NCBI GenBank assembly: GCA_025351745.1
Contig: JANXVI010000082.1
Location: forward strand, 1 to 36,573
Direction: 5' to 3'
DNA from: Rhodoferax sp.
GTDB taxonomy: Bacteria > Pseudomonadota > Gammaproteobacteria > Burkholderiales > Burkholderiaceae_C
Length of the DNA: 36,573 nucleotides
Shown: in pieces, positions 22,252 through 33,621 of the stretch
Layout: each line of letters opens with the position of its first letter
How positions within the stretch are numbered: position 1 is the first letter of the stretch
The notes under the pieces: model-generated
What the model was told of the DNA's origin: nothing
Database searches by the model: none
Seen by the model: the letters and a program-made list of their open reading frames with translations, nothing else
Position numbers and translations under genes: made by a program

Positions 22252-24606
22252 ATGAATATCGTGTGCATAGGTGGCGGCCCCGCTGGGCTGTATTTCGCAC
22301 TGCTGATGAAGCAGGCCAACCCGTTACACGACATCACGGTGGTGGAGCGCAACAAGCCCTACGACACCTTTGGCTGGGGCGTTGTGTTTTCTGACGCCAC
22401 CATGGACAACATGCGCGTTTGGGACCCCGCCAGTGCGTCCGAGATTGAGCAGGCCTTCAACCACTGGGACGATATCGAGGTGGGCATCAAGGGCGAAGTG
22501 ATGCGTTCGGGCGGTCATGGCTTTGTTGGTATTGGCCGCAAAAAGCTACTCAACATTTTGCAGCGCCGCTGTGAACAGCTGGGCGTCAAACTGGAGTTCG
22601 AGGTAGATGCCGAGTCTGATCTGCAATACCCCGACGCCGACCTGGTCATCGCCAGCGACGGCATCAACTCCCGCATTCGCTACCAACACGAAGATGTGTT
22701 CAAGCCAGACATCGTGGTGCGGCCCAACCGCTTCATATGGCTGGGCACGCACAAGCTGTATGACGCGTTCACCTTCTTGTTTGAGAAGACCGAGCACGGC
22801 TGGTTCCAGGCCCACATCTATAAGTTTGACCAAGAAACGACGACCTTCATTGTGGAATGCCCCGAGCACGTTTGGCAGGCGCACCGCCTTGACCTGGCTG
22901 ACCAGGAAGAATCCATCGCGTTTTGCGAGAAGGTCTTTGCCAAGAATCTCAAAGGCGCAAAGCTGATGACCAATGCGCGCCACCTGCGCGGTTCGGCCTG
23001 GTTGAATTTTCAGCGCGTCAAGTGTGAGCAGTGGTCGTTCTTCAATGGCCGCAGCCACGTGGTGCTGATGGGTGACGCGGTGCACACGGCACATTTCGCC
23101 ATTGGCTCGGGCACCAAACTGGCGATTGAAGACGCGATTGAGCTGGCGCGCCAGTTTCGCGACCAGGGCGACACGGCCGAGCACATACCGGCTGTGCTGG
23201 CGCGTTACCAGGCGCTGCGCCATGTGGACGTGCTGCGCCTGCAAAACGCCGCCTGGAACGCGATGGAGTGGTTCGAAGCCTGCGGCGACCGATACTGTGA
23301 CCAGTTGGACGGTCCGCAATTCATGTATTCGATGCTGACCCGCAGTCAGCGCATCAGCCACGAAAACCTGCGCCTGCGCGATGCCAAATGGTTGGGTGAT
23401 TTCGAAGCCTGGTTTGCCCGGCGCGCCGGCATGCAACTGGTGCCCGGCCAGGCTGCGCCGCCGCCCATGTTCACGCCCTACAGCGTGCGTGGATTGACCT
23501 TGAAGAACCGTGTCGTGGTGTCACCGATGGCGCAGTATTCTGCCGTGGATGGCGTGGCGGGTGACTACCACCTGGTGCATCTGGGCGCGCGCGCCATGGG
23601 CGGCGCGGGCATGGTGTTCGCCGAGATGACCTGTGTCAGTGCCGAGGGGCGCATCACACCGGGCTGCCCGGGTCTGTATGCGCCGGAGCACTCGGTCGCC
23701 TGGAAACGTATCGTCGATTGGGTACATGCCCATAGTGACGCCAAGTTTGCGATGCAGATCGGCCATGCTGGCGCCAAGGCCTCCACCCGCGTGGCGTGGG
23801 AAGGCATAGACCAACCCTTGCCGTCTGGCAACTGGCGCATCGTGTCGGCCTCAGCCCAGCAGTATCTGGAAGGCGTGAGCCAAACCGCGCGGGCCATGAC
23901 CCGTACCGATATGGACGCGGTGACGGCTCAGTTTGTGGCGAGCACGCGCGCGGCGGCAGAGATTGGTGTGGACTGGCTGGAGCTGCACTGTGCCCACGGC
24001 TATTTGTTATCCAGCTTCATTTCTCCACTTACCAACCAGCGTGACGATGCATATGGCGGCAGCCTGGAAAACCGCTTGTGCTATCCGCTGGAGGTGTTTG
24101 AAGCGGTGCGCGCAGCATGGCCCGAAGATAGGCCTCTATCGGTGCGTATCTCGGCACACGACTGGGTGGAGGGTGGCATCACCCCGACCGACGCGGTTGA
24201 GATTGCCAGGGCGTTCAGGGCGGCCGGTGCAGACCTGATCGATTGCTCTTCCGGCCAGGTCAGCAAGCAAGAAAAACCGATCTATGGCCGCATGTTCCAA
24301 ACCCCGTTCGCCGACCGTATCCGCCAGGAGGCTGGCATTGCCACCGTCGCCGTGGGGGCCATCAGCGAGGCCGACCATGTCAACAGCATCATCTCGGCGG
24401 GCCGCGCCGACCTGTGCGCGGTAGCGCGCCCGCATCTGGCCAACCCGGCGTGGACATTGACCGAGGCTGCCAAGATTGGCTACACAGCAATCGCGTGGCC
24501 CCAGCAATATGTTTCGGGTAAGACGCAGATGGAAGCAAACTTCCAGCGTGAGAAGGCGCTGGCTGCCGCTGCAGCCCAGTCCCCAGCGCGTGCGTCCGAG
24601 GCTTGA
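22252..24606 (+). CDS. abmA: 2-aminobenzoyl-CoA monooxygenase/reductase (salicylyl-CoA 5-hydroxylase-like fusion)
   Basis: 784-aa fusion. Residues 1 to about 395 form an FAD monooxygenase (GGGPAGLY at the N-terminus; [20 protein letters not shown] later). Residues about 404 to 770 form an old-yellow-enzyme domain ([53 protein letters not shown]). In Aromatoleum/Azoarcus evansii the homologous flavoprotein hydroxylates and then reduces 2-aminobenzoyl-CoA to a non-aromatic 2-amino-5-oxocyclohexene carboxyl-CoA. GGAG lies upstream of ATG 22252. The companion ligase, SDR, hydratase and acyl-CoA dehydrogenase support this over salicylyl-CoA, but salicylate remains possible. Confidence 0.9.
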   Translation: MNIVCIGGGPAGLYFALLMKQANPLHDITVVERNKPYDTFGWGVVFSDATMDNMRVWDPASASEIEQAFNHWDDIEVGIKGEVMRSGGHGFVGIGRKKLLNILQRRCEQLGVKLEFEVDAESDLQYPDADLVIASDGINSRIRYQHEDVFKPDIVVRPNRFIWLGTHKLYDAFTFLFEKTEHGWFQAHIYKFDQETTTFIVECPEHVWQAHRLDLADQEESIAFCEKVFAKNLKGAKLMTNARHLRGSAWLNFQRVKCEQWSFFNGRSHVVLMGDAVHTAHFAIGSGTKLAIEDAIELARQFRDQGDTAEHIPAVLARYQALRHVDVLRLQNAAWNAMEWFEACGDRYCDQLDGPQFMYSMLTRSQRISHENLRLRDAKWLGDFEAWFARRAGMQLVPGQAAPPPMFTPYSVRGLTLKNRVVVSPMAQYSAVDGVAGDYHLVHLGARAMGGAGMVFAEMTCVSAEGRITPGCPGLYAPEHSVAWKRIVDWVHAHSDAKFAMQIGHAGAKASTRVAWEGIDQPLPSGNWRIVSASAQQYLEGVSQTARAMTRTDMDAVTAQFVASTRAAAEIGVDWLELHCAHGYLLSSFISPLTNQRDDAYGGSLENRLCYPLEVFEAVRAAWPEDRPLSVRISAHDWVEGGITPTDAVEIARAFRAAGADLIDCSSGQVSKQEKPIYGRMFQTPFADRIRQEAGIATVAVGAISEADHVNSIISAGRADLCAVARPHLANPAWTLTEAAKIGYTAIAWPQQYVSGKTQMEANFQREKALAAAAAQSPARASEA

Positions 24607-24611
24607 ACCGC

Positions 24612-25391
24612 ATGGCAAACGGCAACATCTTGCAGGACCGCCATGCCGTTGTTACCGGAGGGGGTCAAGGCATAGGCGCAGCCATTGCGCGCTTGTTGTT
24701 TGTGCAGGGCGCGAATGTGACGGTTGTGGGGCGCAATTTGGAAACACTGCAGGCATTGGTTGCCGAGCAACCGGAAAGCATGCATGCAGTCACCGCTGAT
24801 GTGTCAAATGCCGAGCAGGTGCAGGCTGCGTTCGAAAGCGCTCGCGGGCGCTTCGGCCCCATCTCCATCCTCGTCAATAACGCCGGCCAAGCCAGCAGCG
24901 CACCCTTCCTGAAGACGGACGCCGACCTGTGGAACCAGATGCTGGCGGTCAACTTGACAGGAACGGTGCTGTGCACGCAGGCCGCCGTGCCCGACATGCT
25001 GGCCGCGCAGTGGGGGCGTGTTGTCAACATTGCCAGCACGGCGGGTTTGACCGGCTACGCCTATGTGGCCGCGTACTGCGCCGCCAAGCATGGTGTGGTC
25101 GGCCTGACCCGTGCCTTAGCGTTGGAATTTGCCAAGAAGGGTGTGACGGTTAATGCGGTCTGCCCGGGCTTTACCGAGACCGACATCGTGCGCAACAGCA
25201 TCGCCAACGTCATGGCCAAGACCGGCCGCACCGAAGAACAAGCCCGCGCGGAATTCACGGCAGGCAACCCGCAAGGCCGCCTGGTGCAGGCCGCTGAAGT
25301 GGCAGACACCGTGGTCTGGTTGTGCGGCCCCGCTGCCAGTGCCATCAACGGGCAATCGATTGCTGTCTGCGGTGGAGAGGTTATGCAATGA
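24612..25391 (+). CDS. SDR-family dehydrogenase of the aminobenzoyl-CoA pathway
   Basis: 259-aa NAD(P)-dependent short-chain dehydrogenase. TGGGQGIG (cofactor loop), LVNNAG, NIAST (catalytic Ser) and YVAAYCAAKHG (Tyr and Lys) are present. It probably acts as a 3-hydroxyacyl-CoA dehydrogenase or alicyclic alcohol dehydrogenase on the dearomatised CoA ester (inference from cluster). ATG 24612 is preferred because GAGG sits ten bases upstream; a TTG at 24603 overlapping the abmA stop is less likely. Its stop overlaps the MarR start (ATGA). Confidence 0.9.
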   Translation: MANGNILQDRHAVVTGGGQGIGAAIARLLFVQGANVTVVGRNLETLQALVAEQPESMHAVTADVSNAEQVQAAFESARGRFGPISILVNNAGQASSAPFLKTDADLWNQMLAVNLTGTVLCTQAAVPDMLAAQWGRVVNIASTAGLTGYAYVAAYCAAKHGVVGLTRALALEFAKKGVTVNAVCPGFTETDIVRNSIANVMAKTGRTEEQARAEFTAGNPQGRLVQAAEVADTVVWLCGPAASAINGQSIAVCGGEVMQ

Positions 25392-25920
25392 GCAAAACTG
25401 ATCTCAGCCGTAGCTTGTTAAACGATGCCGACGAATTGGGTCATGAGGCCCGCTCCAGCGGGGGCGACCACGCCACGCTGAAACTCTGGCTGCGCATGCT
25501 GGCCTGCACCACGCAGATTGAAGACGAAATTCGCAAACGTCTGCGCATCCGGTTTGACATCTCGTTGCCGCGCTTTGACTACCTGGCCCAGCTTTACCGC
25601 CAGCCTGAGGGGCTGAAGATGAGCGAGCTGTCGCGTTTTCTGATGGTGACTGGTGGCAATGTGACCGGTGTGACTGATGAGCTGGAGCGCGAAGGCCTGG
25701 TCTCGCGCATCAACAACCCGCAAGACCGCCGCGCCTGGATCGTGTGTTTGACCGCCAAGGGCAGCGACACCTTTGAGGCCATGGCCGAAGAACACGAGCA
25801 ATGGATTCTGGACCTGTTCTCCGGTTTGCCAGCCAGCACCGTCCAGCAGCTCTACAACCAGTTAGGCACGCTGCGTGTGCAACTGGTGCGCCAACAAGAC
25901 AACCCTATCAAGGACAGCAA

Positions 25921-25924
<4 letters not shown>
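25388..25924 (+). CDS. MarR-family regulator of the aminobenzoate operon
   Basis: 178-aa winged-helix regulator. The recognition region reads [20 protein letters not shown] and the wing [19 protein letters not shown], with helices on either side for dimerisation. ATG 25388 overlaps the SDR stop and its own stop overlaps the hydratase start, so the regulator is embedded in the operon it probably controls through the dyad at 22209-22222. Effectors of such aromatic-pathway MarR proteins are often CoA thioesters (family knowledge). Confidence 0.92.
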
Positions 25925-26790
<866 letters not shown>

Positions 26791-26802
26791 TAGAAACATG
26801 AT

Positions 26803-27984
26803 ATGAGCGACACCACCTACCTGGACTGGCCCTTCTTTGCGCCCCAACACAGCAACTTGGCGCACACGCTGGACGCTTGGGCCACTGAACACATCCCCCT
26901 AGCCCATGGCCATGATGTAGATGCCGAATGCAAAGCACTGGTGCGGCAACTGGGCGCTGCGGGCTGGCTGAGATATGCCGTGGGTGGCACGGCCTACGGC
27001 GGGGCCGGTGACAGCATAGACACCCGCTCCATCTGCCTGATCCGCGAGACGCTGGCCCGTCACTCCGGCCTTGCTGATTTCGCGTTTGCGATGCAGGGTC
27101 TGGGCTCCGGCGCCATCAGCCTGGCGGGAACAGACGACCAAAAGCAACGTTACCTGACACGGGTGGCGCGCGGCGAGGCGATAGCCGCGTTTGCCCTGAG
27201 CGAACCCGACGCTGGATCCGACGTAGCTGCGATGCAATGCAGCGCCCGTATTGAAGAAGACCACGCTGTCCTCAATGGCAGCAAGACCTGGATATCGAAT
27301 GGCGGCATTGCCGACTTCTATGTCGTGTTTGCACGCAGCGGAGAGGCCCCCGGTGCCCGTGGCATCAGTGCCTTTATTGTGGATGCAGACACGCCGGGTC
27401 TTGCGATTGCCGAGCGTATCGACGTGATCGCTCCGCACCCCTTGGCCACTCTGCGGTTCACCGAATGCAAGGTTCCAATGACCCAGCGCGTAGGCGGCGC
27501 AGGCGAGGGCTTCAAGGTGGCCATGCGCACGCTGGATGTGTTCCGCACGTCGGTAGCGGCCGCGTCACTTGGCTTTGCCCGCCGCGCGCTGGATGAAGCG
27601 CTGGCCCGCGCCACCACGCGCAAGATGTTCAACCAGACGTTGGCCGATTTTCAATTGACGCAGGCCAAGCTGGCGCACATGGCGACCACCGTAGACAGCA
27701 GCGCCTTGCTGACCTACCGCGCCGCCTGGTTGCGCGACCAGGGCCGCACTGTGACGCGTGAAGCGGCTATGGCCAAGATGGTGGCCACCGAAGGCGCACA
27801 GCAAGTCATTGACGCGGCTGTGCAAATATGGGGTGGCATGGGTGTGGTCAGTGGTCACATTGTTGAGCGCCTGTATCGCGAGATCCGCTCGCTGCGCATC
27901 TATGAAGGTGCCACCGAGGTGCAGCAGTTGATCATTGCGAAAGACTTGCTCAAAGAAGCCTCTCAAGCAGTTCTAAAAAGTTGA
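26803..27984 (+). CDS. Acyl-CoA dehydrogenase
   Basis: 393-aa flavoprotein. [16 protein letters not shown] and [16 protein letters not shown] (FAD and substrate contacts), the dimer/tetramer helix region [19 protein letters not shown], and the catalytic Glu368 in IYEGATEVQ are present. It would introduce a double bond into the ring-reduced or ring-opened CoA intermediate, passing electrons to ETF. The gene begins 12 bp after the hydratase stop. The Shine-Dalgarno is weak. Confidence 0.93.
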   Translation: MSDTTYLDWPFFAPQHSNLAHTLDAWATEHIPLAHGHDVDAECKALVRQLGAAGWLRYAVGGTAYGGAGDSIDTRSICLIRETLARHSGLADFAFAMQGLGSGAISLAGTDDQKQRYLTRVARGEAIAAFALSEPDAGSDVAAMQCSARIEEDHAVLNGSKTWISNGGIADFYVVFARSGEAPGARGISAFIVDADTPGLAIAERIDVIAPHPLATLRFTECKVPMTQRVGGAGEGFKVAMRTLDVFRTSVAAASLGFARRALDEALARATTRKMFNQTLADFQLTQAKLAHMATTVDSSALLTYRAAWLRDQGRTVTREAAMAKMVATEGAQQVIDAAVQIWGGMGVVSGHIVERLYREIRSLRIYEGATEVQQLIIAKDLLKEASQAVLKS

Positions 27985-28015
27985 GGACAGAGCTTCGCTT
28001 CGCTACGGTCTGTCC
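27985..28015 (+). other. Intercistronic hairpin in the aminobenzoate operon
   Basis: GGACAGA (27985-27991) and TCTGTCC (28009-28015) are perfect 7-bp arms around a loop that itself repeats CTTCG. The stem starts on the base after the acyl-CoA dehydrogenase stop and lies 23 bp before the ligase start. There is no T-run, so it may stabilise or process the message rather than end it. Confidence 0.45.
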
Positions 28016-28038
28016 CGCAAAAACTCAGTAAATCCACC

Positions 28039-29649
28039 ATGTCCAGTGCCCACACCGACACCTTTGCGCGCGACAACCTGCCAGCCGCTGAACATCAGCC
28101 GCAGTACCTGTTCGATCTGCCGGAGTTGCAGTTCACCGCGCAGTTGAATTGCGCCAGCGAGCTGCTCGACAGGCACATTCTGGAAGGCAACGGCAGTCGA
28201 ATCTGCATACGCGCAGCCGGTCTAAGCTGGACCTATGCCGACCTGCAAGACAAGGCCAACCGAATCGCCAATGTGCTGGTGCACGACATGGGTGTGGTGC
28301 CGGGCAACCGCGTGCTCTTGCATGCCCCCAATAGCGCGATGATGGTGGCCTGCTGGTTTGCCGTTATCAAGGCAGGGGCCATTGCCGTGGCCACGATGCC
28401 GCTATTGCGCGCCAAAGAGCTCAAGTCCGTCATCGACAAGGCGCAGATCCGCCACGCGCTATGCGACTTCTACCTGGCTGTGGAGGTGCAGAGTGCGGCC
28501 CAGCAATGCGCTGCGTTGCACACCGTTCGCTATTTCAACGACGATGGCCCTGCTGGTCTGGACGCAGCCATGGCTCGCCACAGCGCTTTTTTTGCCAACG
28601 CCGATACCGCGTCGGACGATACCTGCATCATTGCCTTCACTTCCGGCACGACCGGTGTTCCCAAAGCCACGATGCACTTCCACCGGGACGTGATGGCCAT
28701 TTGCGCCTGCTGGCCGCGCCATGTGCTGAAACCCTGCGCAGATGACGTTTTCATTGGTAGCCCACCGCTGGCCTTCACCTTTGGCCTGGGTGGCTTGGTC
28801 TTGTTCCCCATGTCAGTGGGCGCGTCCAGCGTGTTGTTGGAGAAGGCGGGTCCGCCCCAGTTGCTGGAAGGTATTCAGGCCTTCGGCGCTACGGTGTTGG
28901 TGACCGCGCCAACGTCGTACCGCGCTTTGGCGCCGCATGGCGACGCTCTGCGCAACAGCACGCTGCGCCGCTGTGTGTCCGCGGGCGAAGCCCTGCCAGC
29001 CGCCACCCGCACGCTGTGGCGCGAAGCGACAGGTCTTGAAATGATTGACGGCATTGGTGCCACTGAGTTGTTGCACATTTTCATCTCGGCAGACGAGGCC
29101 CATGCGCTCCCCGGTGCCACCGGGAAAGTGGTGCCCGGCTATCAAGCCCAAGTGGTGGATGAAGAGGGCAACCCGGTGCCCGTGGGCACGGTCGGCAAGC
29201 TGGCAGTGCGTGGCCCCACCGGGTGCCGCTACCTGGCTGATGAGCGACAAACCATGTATGTGCGCAACGGCTGGAACCTGACGGGCGATGCCTACAAGAT
29301 GGACGCCGAGGGCTACTTCATTTACCAGGCGCGCACCGACGACATGATCGTCTCCAGCGGCTATAACATTGCGGGCCCCGAGGTCGAAGAAGCCTTGCTG
29401 CTGCACCCCGCCGTGGCCGAGTGCGCGGTGATCGGCGCCGCCGACGAAGAGCGCGGGCAGATCGTGCACGCCTTTGTGACGCTGCGCGCTGGCTTGGTAG
29501 GCAACGACGCACTGGTCAAAGAGCTGCAAGATTTTGTGAAGAACACGATAGCACCTTACAAGTACCCGCGCTCCATCACATTTGTCAGTATGCTTCCCCG
29601 CACCCAGACCGGAAAGCTGCAGCGCTTCAAGCTGCGGGACCTGGCCTGA
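28039..29649 (+). CDS. abmG: 2-aminobenzoate-CoA ligase (benzoate-CoA ligase family)
   Basis: 536-aa AMP-forming CoA ligase. P-loop-like AFTSGTTGVPKATMHFHRD near residues 197-215, the GATELLHIFISA block, the hinge and A8 region YQARTDDMIVSSGYNIAGPE, and the C-terminal catalytic Lys in QTGKLQRFKL are all visible. Family and cluster context indicate activation of 2-aminobenzoate (or a related benzoate) to its CoA thioester, the first committed step before abmA. ATG 28039 lies 54 bp after the dehydrogenase gene, beyond an intercistronic hairpin. Confidence 0.88.
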   Translation: MSSAHTDTFARDNLPAAEHQPQYLFDLPELQFTAQLNCASELLDRHILEGNGSRICIRAAGLSWTYADLQDKANRIANVLVHDMGVVPGNRVLLHAPNSAMMVACWFAVIKAGAIAVATMPLLRAKELKSVIDKAQIRHALCDFYLAVEVQSAAQQCAALHTVRYFNDDGPAGLDAAMARHSAFFANADTASDDTCIIAFTSGTTGVPKATMHFHRDVMAICACWPRHVLKPCADDVFIGSPPLAFTFGLGGLVLFPMSVGASSVLLEKAGPPQLLEGIQAFGATVLVTAPTSYRALAPHGDALRNSTLRRCVSAGEALPAATRTLWREATGLEMIDGIGATELLHIFISADEAHALPGATGKVVPGYQAQVVDEEGNPVPVGTVGKLAVRGPTGCRYLADERQTMYVRNGWNLTGDAYKMDAEGYFIYQARTDDMIVSSGYNIAGPEVEEALLLHPAVAECAVIGAADEERGQIVHAFVTLRAGLVGNDALVKELQDFVKNTIAPYKYPRSITFVSMLPRTQTGKLQRFKLRDLA

Positions 29650-29696
29650 TATGCCTTTCACTTCCACGATTGTCTGATCAACCCAAAGGAACCACT

Positions 29697-30893
29697 GTGA
29701 ACCGTACACCCCGCCCATCCGTCCTGCGCACCCTGGTTGCAACCGCGGCCACTGTGACTGCGCTGTCTGCGGCCGCTCAATCATCCGAGCCGGTCAAAAT
29801 CGGCCTGCTCAGCACGCTGTCCGGCCCTGGTGCCGGTCTGGGTGTGGACATTCGCGATGGCTTCCAACTCGCGGTCAAACTGGGCGGAGGCAAGCTGGGT
29901 GGCCGCGCTGCCGAAGTGGTGATCGCCGACGACCAGGCCAGTCCGGACGTCGGCCGGCAAACGGCGGACCGACTGGTCAAGCGCGAGAAGGTCGACTTTC
30001 TGACGGGCATTGTCTTCTCCAACGTGATGCTGGCGGTGGGTGCACCCACCTTCCAGTCCAAGACCTTCTACATCAGTGCCAATGCTGGCCCCTCGCAGTA
30101 CGCCGGTGAGCAGTGCAACCCGTACTTTTTTAGCGCATCGTGGCAAAACGACAACCTGCACGAGGCCGTCGGCAAGACCATGCTGGACAAGGGCTTCAAG
30201 AACGTGGCGCTGATCGCCCCCAACTACCCCGCAGGTAAAGACGCGCTGACGGGCTTTAAGCGCTTCTACAAGGGCGCCGTCGCGTCCGAGACCTACACCC
30301 AGCTCAACCAGTTGGACTACGGTGCCGAGATCTCACAACTGCGCGCCACCAAGCCCGACGCGGTGTACATCTTCTTGCCTGGCGGCATGGGCATCAACTT
30401 CATCAAGCAGTTTGTCGGTGCCGGTTTGTCCAAAGACATGACGCTGTTTGGTCCCGGCTTTTCTGCGGACGAAGATGTGATTAAAGCGGTGGGCGAGCCC
30501 ATGCTGGGCATGTTCAACAGCTCGCAGTGGGCGCATGACCTGGACAATGCAGCCAACAAGACCTTTGTCGCCGCGTTTGAAAAAGAGTACGGACGCACAC
30601 CTTCACTCTATGCGTCCCAAGGCTATGACGCCGCCCGCTTGATCGACGCTGCCGTGCGGGACACCAAGGGTAAGCTCGATGACAAGGCCGCCGTGCGCAA
30701 GGCGCTGGAAGCGGCAAAATTTGAATCGGTGCGCGGCGCGTTCAAGTTCAACACCAACCACTTTCCCATCCAGGATTACTACCTGCGTATCGTCACCAAG
30801 AATGCCCAAGGCAAGGTGACCAACCGCACAGTGGGAACGGTGTTCAAGAACCAGCCCGACGCCTATGTCGGCAGCTGCAAGATGCCTTCGTAA
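29697..30893 (+). CDS. ABC transporter substrate-binding protein (LivK/aromatic acid type)
   Basis: 398-aa periplasmic binding protein, type I fold. GTG 29697 has AAAGGA six bases upstream and begins a signal peptide ending near SAAAQSSEPVKIG. GLLSTLSGPGAGLGVDIRDG, IADDQASPDVGRQTADRLV and FFSASWQNDNLHEAVGKTM are typical of the branched-chain amino acid/aromatic acid group. In this operon the likely ligand is aminobenzoate or a similar aromatic acid (inference). Permeases and ATPases follow. Confidence 0.92.
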   Translation: MNRTPRPSVLRTLVATAATVTALSAAAQSSEPVKIGLLSTLSGPGAGLGVDIRDGFQLAVKLGGGKLGGRAAEVVIADDQASPDVGRQTADRLVKREKVDFLTGIVFSNVMLAVGAPTFQSKTFYISANAGPSQYAGEQCNPYFFSASWQNDNLHEAVGKTMLDKGFKNVALIAPNYPAGKDALTGFKRFYKGAVASETYTQLNQLDYGAEISQLRATKPDAVYIFLPGGMGINFIKQFVGAGLSKDMTLFGPGFSADEDVIKAVGEPMLGMFNSSQWAHDLDNAANKTFVAAFEKEYGRTPSLYASQGYDAARLIDAAVRDTKGKLDDKAAVRKALEAAKFESVRGAFKFNTNHFPIQDYYLRIVTKNAQGKVTNRTVGTVFKNQPDAYVGSCKMPS

Positions 30894-30916
30894 CCGTTGA
30901 CTCCAGTTGACGCGCG

Positions 30917-31837
30917 ATGAACACCATCCTGATCCTAGAGCAAATGCTCAACGGTCTGCAGTTCGGCTTGATGCTGTTCCTGCTGGCGGCAGGGCTCACG
31001 TTGGTGTTCGGCATCATGGACATGATCAACCTCGCCCACGGCTCGCTGTACATGGTGGGCGCGTATTTGATCGCGTCTATTGCGCAAGCCACGGGGTCGT
31101 TCTGGTTGGGGCTGGGCCTTGGCATCATCGGTGCAGCCGTCTTTGGCATGCTGCTGGAGATGACGGTCTTGCGCCGCCTGTACCAGCGCGACCACGTGTC
31201 GCAGGTGCTCGGCACGTTTGCTTGTCTTTTGATGTGCAACGAGGGCGTGCGCATGATCTGGGGCTCGCAACCCCTGTCGCTAAACCCACCGGCGGCACTG
31301 GCTGGCCCGGTGGAATTGATGACGGGCTTCTACTACCCGGCCTACCGCCTTGTCATCATTGGGGTGGGCCTGCTGGTGGCGGGCTTGTTGTATGTGTTGA
31401 TTGCCCACACCCGCATCGGCATGCAGGTGCGCGCGGGTGCCGCCAATCGTGAGATGGCCATGGCCATGGGCACCAATGTACAGCGCTTGTTCACAGCAGT
31501 TTTCGGCGTCGGTGCAGCACTGTGCGCTGTGGCCGGTGGCATGCTGGGGCCGCTTTTGGCCGTGCAGGTGGGCATGGGCGAGAGCATTTTGATATTGGCC
31601 TTTGTGGTCATCGTCATCGGCGGCATTGGCTCCATACGCGGCGCGTTGTTAGGTGCGCTGTTGGTCGGCATGGTGGATACCGCCGGCCGCACGTTGATCC
31701 CGCCCTCGCTGGGCTACGTGATGGGTCCAGAGGCGGCGTCCAACGCTGGCCCTGCCGTTGCGTCCATCTTGATTTATGTGCTGATGGCGGCCGTTTTGTT
31801 TTTCAAACCCCGGGGCCTGTTCCCCACCCACGGCTGA
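30917..31837 (+). CDS. livH: Branched-chain-type ABC transporter permease, LivH family
   Basis: 306-aa inner-membrane permease with about eight hydrophobic helices. GLTLVFGIMDMINLAHGSLY near residues 29-48 is the family hallmark, and the EAA-like loop AANREMAMAMGTNVQRL is present. It starts 23 bp after the binding-protein gene and should form the channel with the LivM homologue. The substrate is predicted from context to be an aromatic acid rather than leucine. Confidence 0.94.
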   Translation: MNTILILEQMLNGLQFGLMLFLLAAGLTLVFGIMDMINLAHGSLYMVGAYLIASIAQATGSFWLGLGLGIIGAAVFGMLLEMTVLRRLYQRDHVSQVLGTFACLLMCNEGVRMIWGSQPLSLNPPAALAGPVELMTGFYYPAYRLVIIGVGLLVAGLLYVLIAHTRIGMQVRAGAANREMAMAMGTNVQRLFTAVFGVGAALCAVAGGMLGPLLAVQVGMGESILILAFVVIVIGGIGSIRGALLGALLVGMVDTAGRTLIPPSLGYVMGPEAASNAGPAVASILIYVLMAAVLFFKPRGLFPTHG

Positions 31838-31846
31838 ACTACACGC

Positions 31847-32842
31847 ATGCAGCAAACCCAGGATTCATCCGCGCCCGGCCTGCTGGACCATTCGCTACTA
31901 GACCATTCTCTGCAACTACGGTGGTCTTTGCCCGTGCTGGTGTTGATGGCAGCGTTGCCACTGTTGGCATCTTTGGCGGGCGACACGTTTTACGTGGGCC
32001 TGGCCACCCGTGTTTTGATATTCGCATTGGCCGCCACCAGCCTGAATTTGATACTGGGCTTTGGCGGCATGGTCAGCTTTGGCCATGCCGCGTTGGTGGG
32101 CGTGGGTGCCTACACGGTGGCGGTGCTGATGCAAAACGGTGTGGCGTCGGCCTGGGTCGCCTGGCCGGCTGCGATGCTGGCCAGTGCGCTTGCCGCGCTG
32201 CTGATTGGTTGGGTCAGTCTGCGCACGCAAGGCGTCTACTTCATCATGATCACGCTGGCCTTTGCACAGATGCTGTACTACCTGGTGGTATCGCTCAAGA
32301 CCTATGGCGGTGACGACGGCATGTCGCTTGCGGGGCGCTCCCGCATTGGCGCTGGCGTGGACCTTGGCAACGACACGCACTTCTACTACGCCACATTGAC
32401 GCTATTGGTAGGCGCGATCGTGTTGATCACCCGCCTGCTGAATGCCCGCTTTGGCCATGTGCTGCAGGCCATCCGCGAGAACGAGGTCCGCATGACGGCC
32501 ATTGGCTTCCCCGTGTTCCGCTACAAGCTGGTGGCCTTTACGCTGGCCGGTGCACTGGCGGGCCTGGCCGGTGCGCTGTTGGCCAACCAGGGCAGTTTTG
32601 TCAGCCCGGCGTTGATGCAGTGGAGCCAGTCCGGCATGCTGATGATCATGGTCATCTTGGGGGGCGTGGGCCACCTGTATGGCGGCGTGCTGGGGGCCAG
32701 CGTGTTCCTGCTGCTGGAAGAATTCTTAAGCCATTACACCATCCACTGGCAGCTGGGCTTGGGTGCCGTGCTGCTGGGTGTGGTTCTGCTGGCCCCCAAC
32801 GGGTTGACCAGCATGTTGCGGCGCAAGGGTAGTGCAACATGA
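31847..32842 (+). CDS. livM: Branched-chain-type ABC transporter permease, LivM family
   Basis: 331 aa, about nine membrane helices. ATSLNLILGFGGMVSFGHAA and the cytoplasmic coupling loop AIRENEVRMTAIGFPVFRYK identify the LivM family. The gene begins 9 bp after livH and its stop overlaps livG (ATGA at 32839-32842). A polar N-terminal stretch of about 22 residues precedes the first helix. Confidence 0.94.
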   Translation: MQQTQDSSAPGLLDHSLLDHSLQLRWSLPVLVLMAALPLLASLAGDTFYVGLATRVLIFALAATSLNLILGFGGMVSFGHAALVGVGAYTVAVLMQNGVASAWVAWPAAMLASALAALLIGWVSLRTQGVYFIMITLAFAQMLYYLVVSLKTYGGDDGMSLAGRSRIGAGVDLGNDTHFYYATLTLLVGAIVLITRLLNARFGHVLQAIRENEVRMTAIGFPVFRYKLVAFTLAGALAGLAGALLANQGSFVSPALMQWSQSGMLMIMVILGGVGHLYGGVLGASVFLLLEEFLSHYTIHWQLGLGAVLLGVVLLAPNGLTSMLRRKGSAT

Positions 32843-33621
32843 GTAACAACATGCGCGGCACTGCGACCGTGTTGCTGCAGGTCCAAGACCTGGTCAAACG
32901 CTTTGGCGGACTCACTGCCACGGACCATGCCAACCTGACGGTGTGCCAGGGCGAAATCCATGCGCTGATCGGCCCCAATGGTGCGGGCAAGACCACGCTG
33001 ATCCACCAGATATCGGGGGCATTGCGGTCTGACAGTGGCCGCATTGTTTTTGGCGGTGCCGACCTGGAGGGCATGCCCATGCACCTGCGCGCGCGCAAGG
33101 GCCTGGTGCGTTCATACCAGATCACCAGCATCTTCAAGAAACTGTCCGTGTTGGACAACATTGCGCTTGCCGTGCAGGCCGTGGACGGCAGCAGCATGCA
33201 GTTTTGGCGTGCCGCACGCGCAGAGCATGCCCGCTATGCCGCTGCCACGGCCGTTGCCGCGCGCGTGGGCCTGGGCGCGCAGGTGCATCGCTTGGCGGGG
33301 GCCCTGTCACACGGCGAACAGCGCCAGTTGGAAGTGGGCTTGGCGCTGGCGACCCGACCGCGGTTGCTGTTACTGGACGAACCCATGGCCGGCATGGGGC
33401 CTGACGAATCCGAACGCATGGTCACGCTGCTGCAAAGCCTGCGCGACGACACAACGATCTTGCTGGTAGAGCACGATATGGACGCGGTGTTCCGTCTGGC
33501 GGACACGATATCTGTGCTGGTATTTGGCAAGGTCATCGCCAGCGGCGATGCACAGGCCATACGCGACAACGCCGAAGTACGCAAAGCGTATTTGGGTGAT
33601 GAAGTGGAGGCCCCAGCATGA
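32839..33621 (+). CDS. livG: ABC transporter ATPase, LivG family
   Basis: 260-aa ATPase with Walker A GPNGAGKTT, signature LSHGEQRQLEVGLAL (an LSHGE variant of LSGGQ), Walker B LLLLDEPMAGMG and the switch His in LLVEHDMD. The C-terminal extension characteristic of LivG (GKVIASGDAQAIRDN) is present. It overlaps both neighbours by ATGA junctions, so all four transporter genes are translationally linked. Confidence 0.95.
   Translation: MSNNMRGTATVLLQVQDLVKRFGGLTATDHANLTVCQGEIHALIGPNGAGKTTLIHQISGALRSDSGRIVFGGADLEGMPMHLRARKGLVRSYQITSIFKKLSVLDNIALAVQAVDGSSMQFWRAARAEHARYAAATAVAARVGLGAQVHRLAGALSHGEQRQLEVGLALATRPRLLLLDEPMAGMGPDESERMVTLLQSLRDDTTILLVEHDMDAVFRLADTISVLVFGKVIASGDAQAIRDNAEVRKAYLGDEVEAPA

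Noticed and set aside
31522..32313. Rightward 263-codon frame across livH and livM
   Set aside because: It overlaps two clear permease genes in another frame and has no motif.
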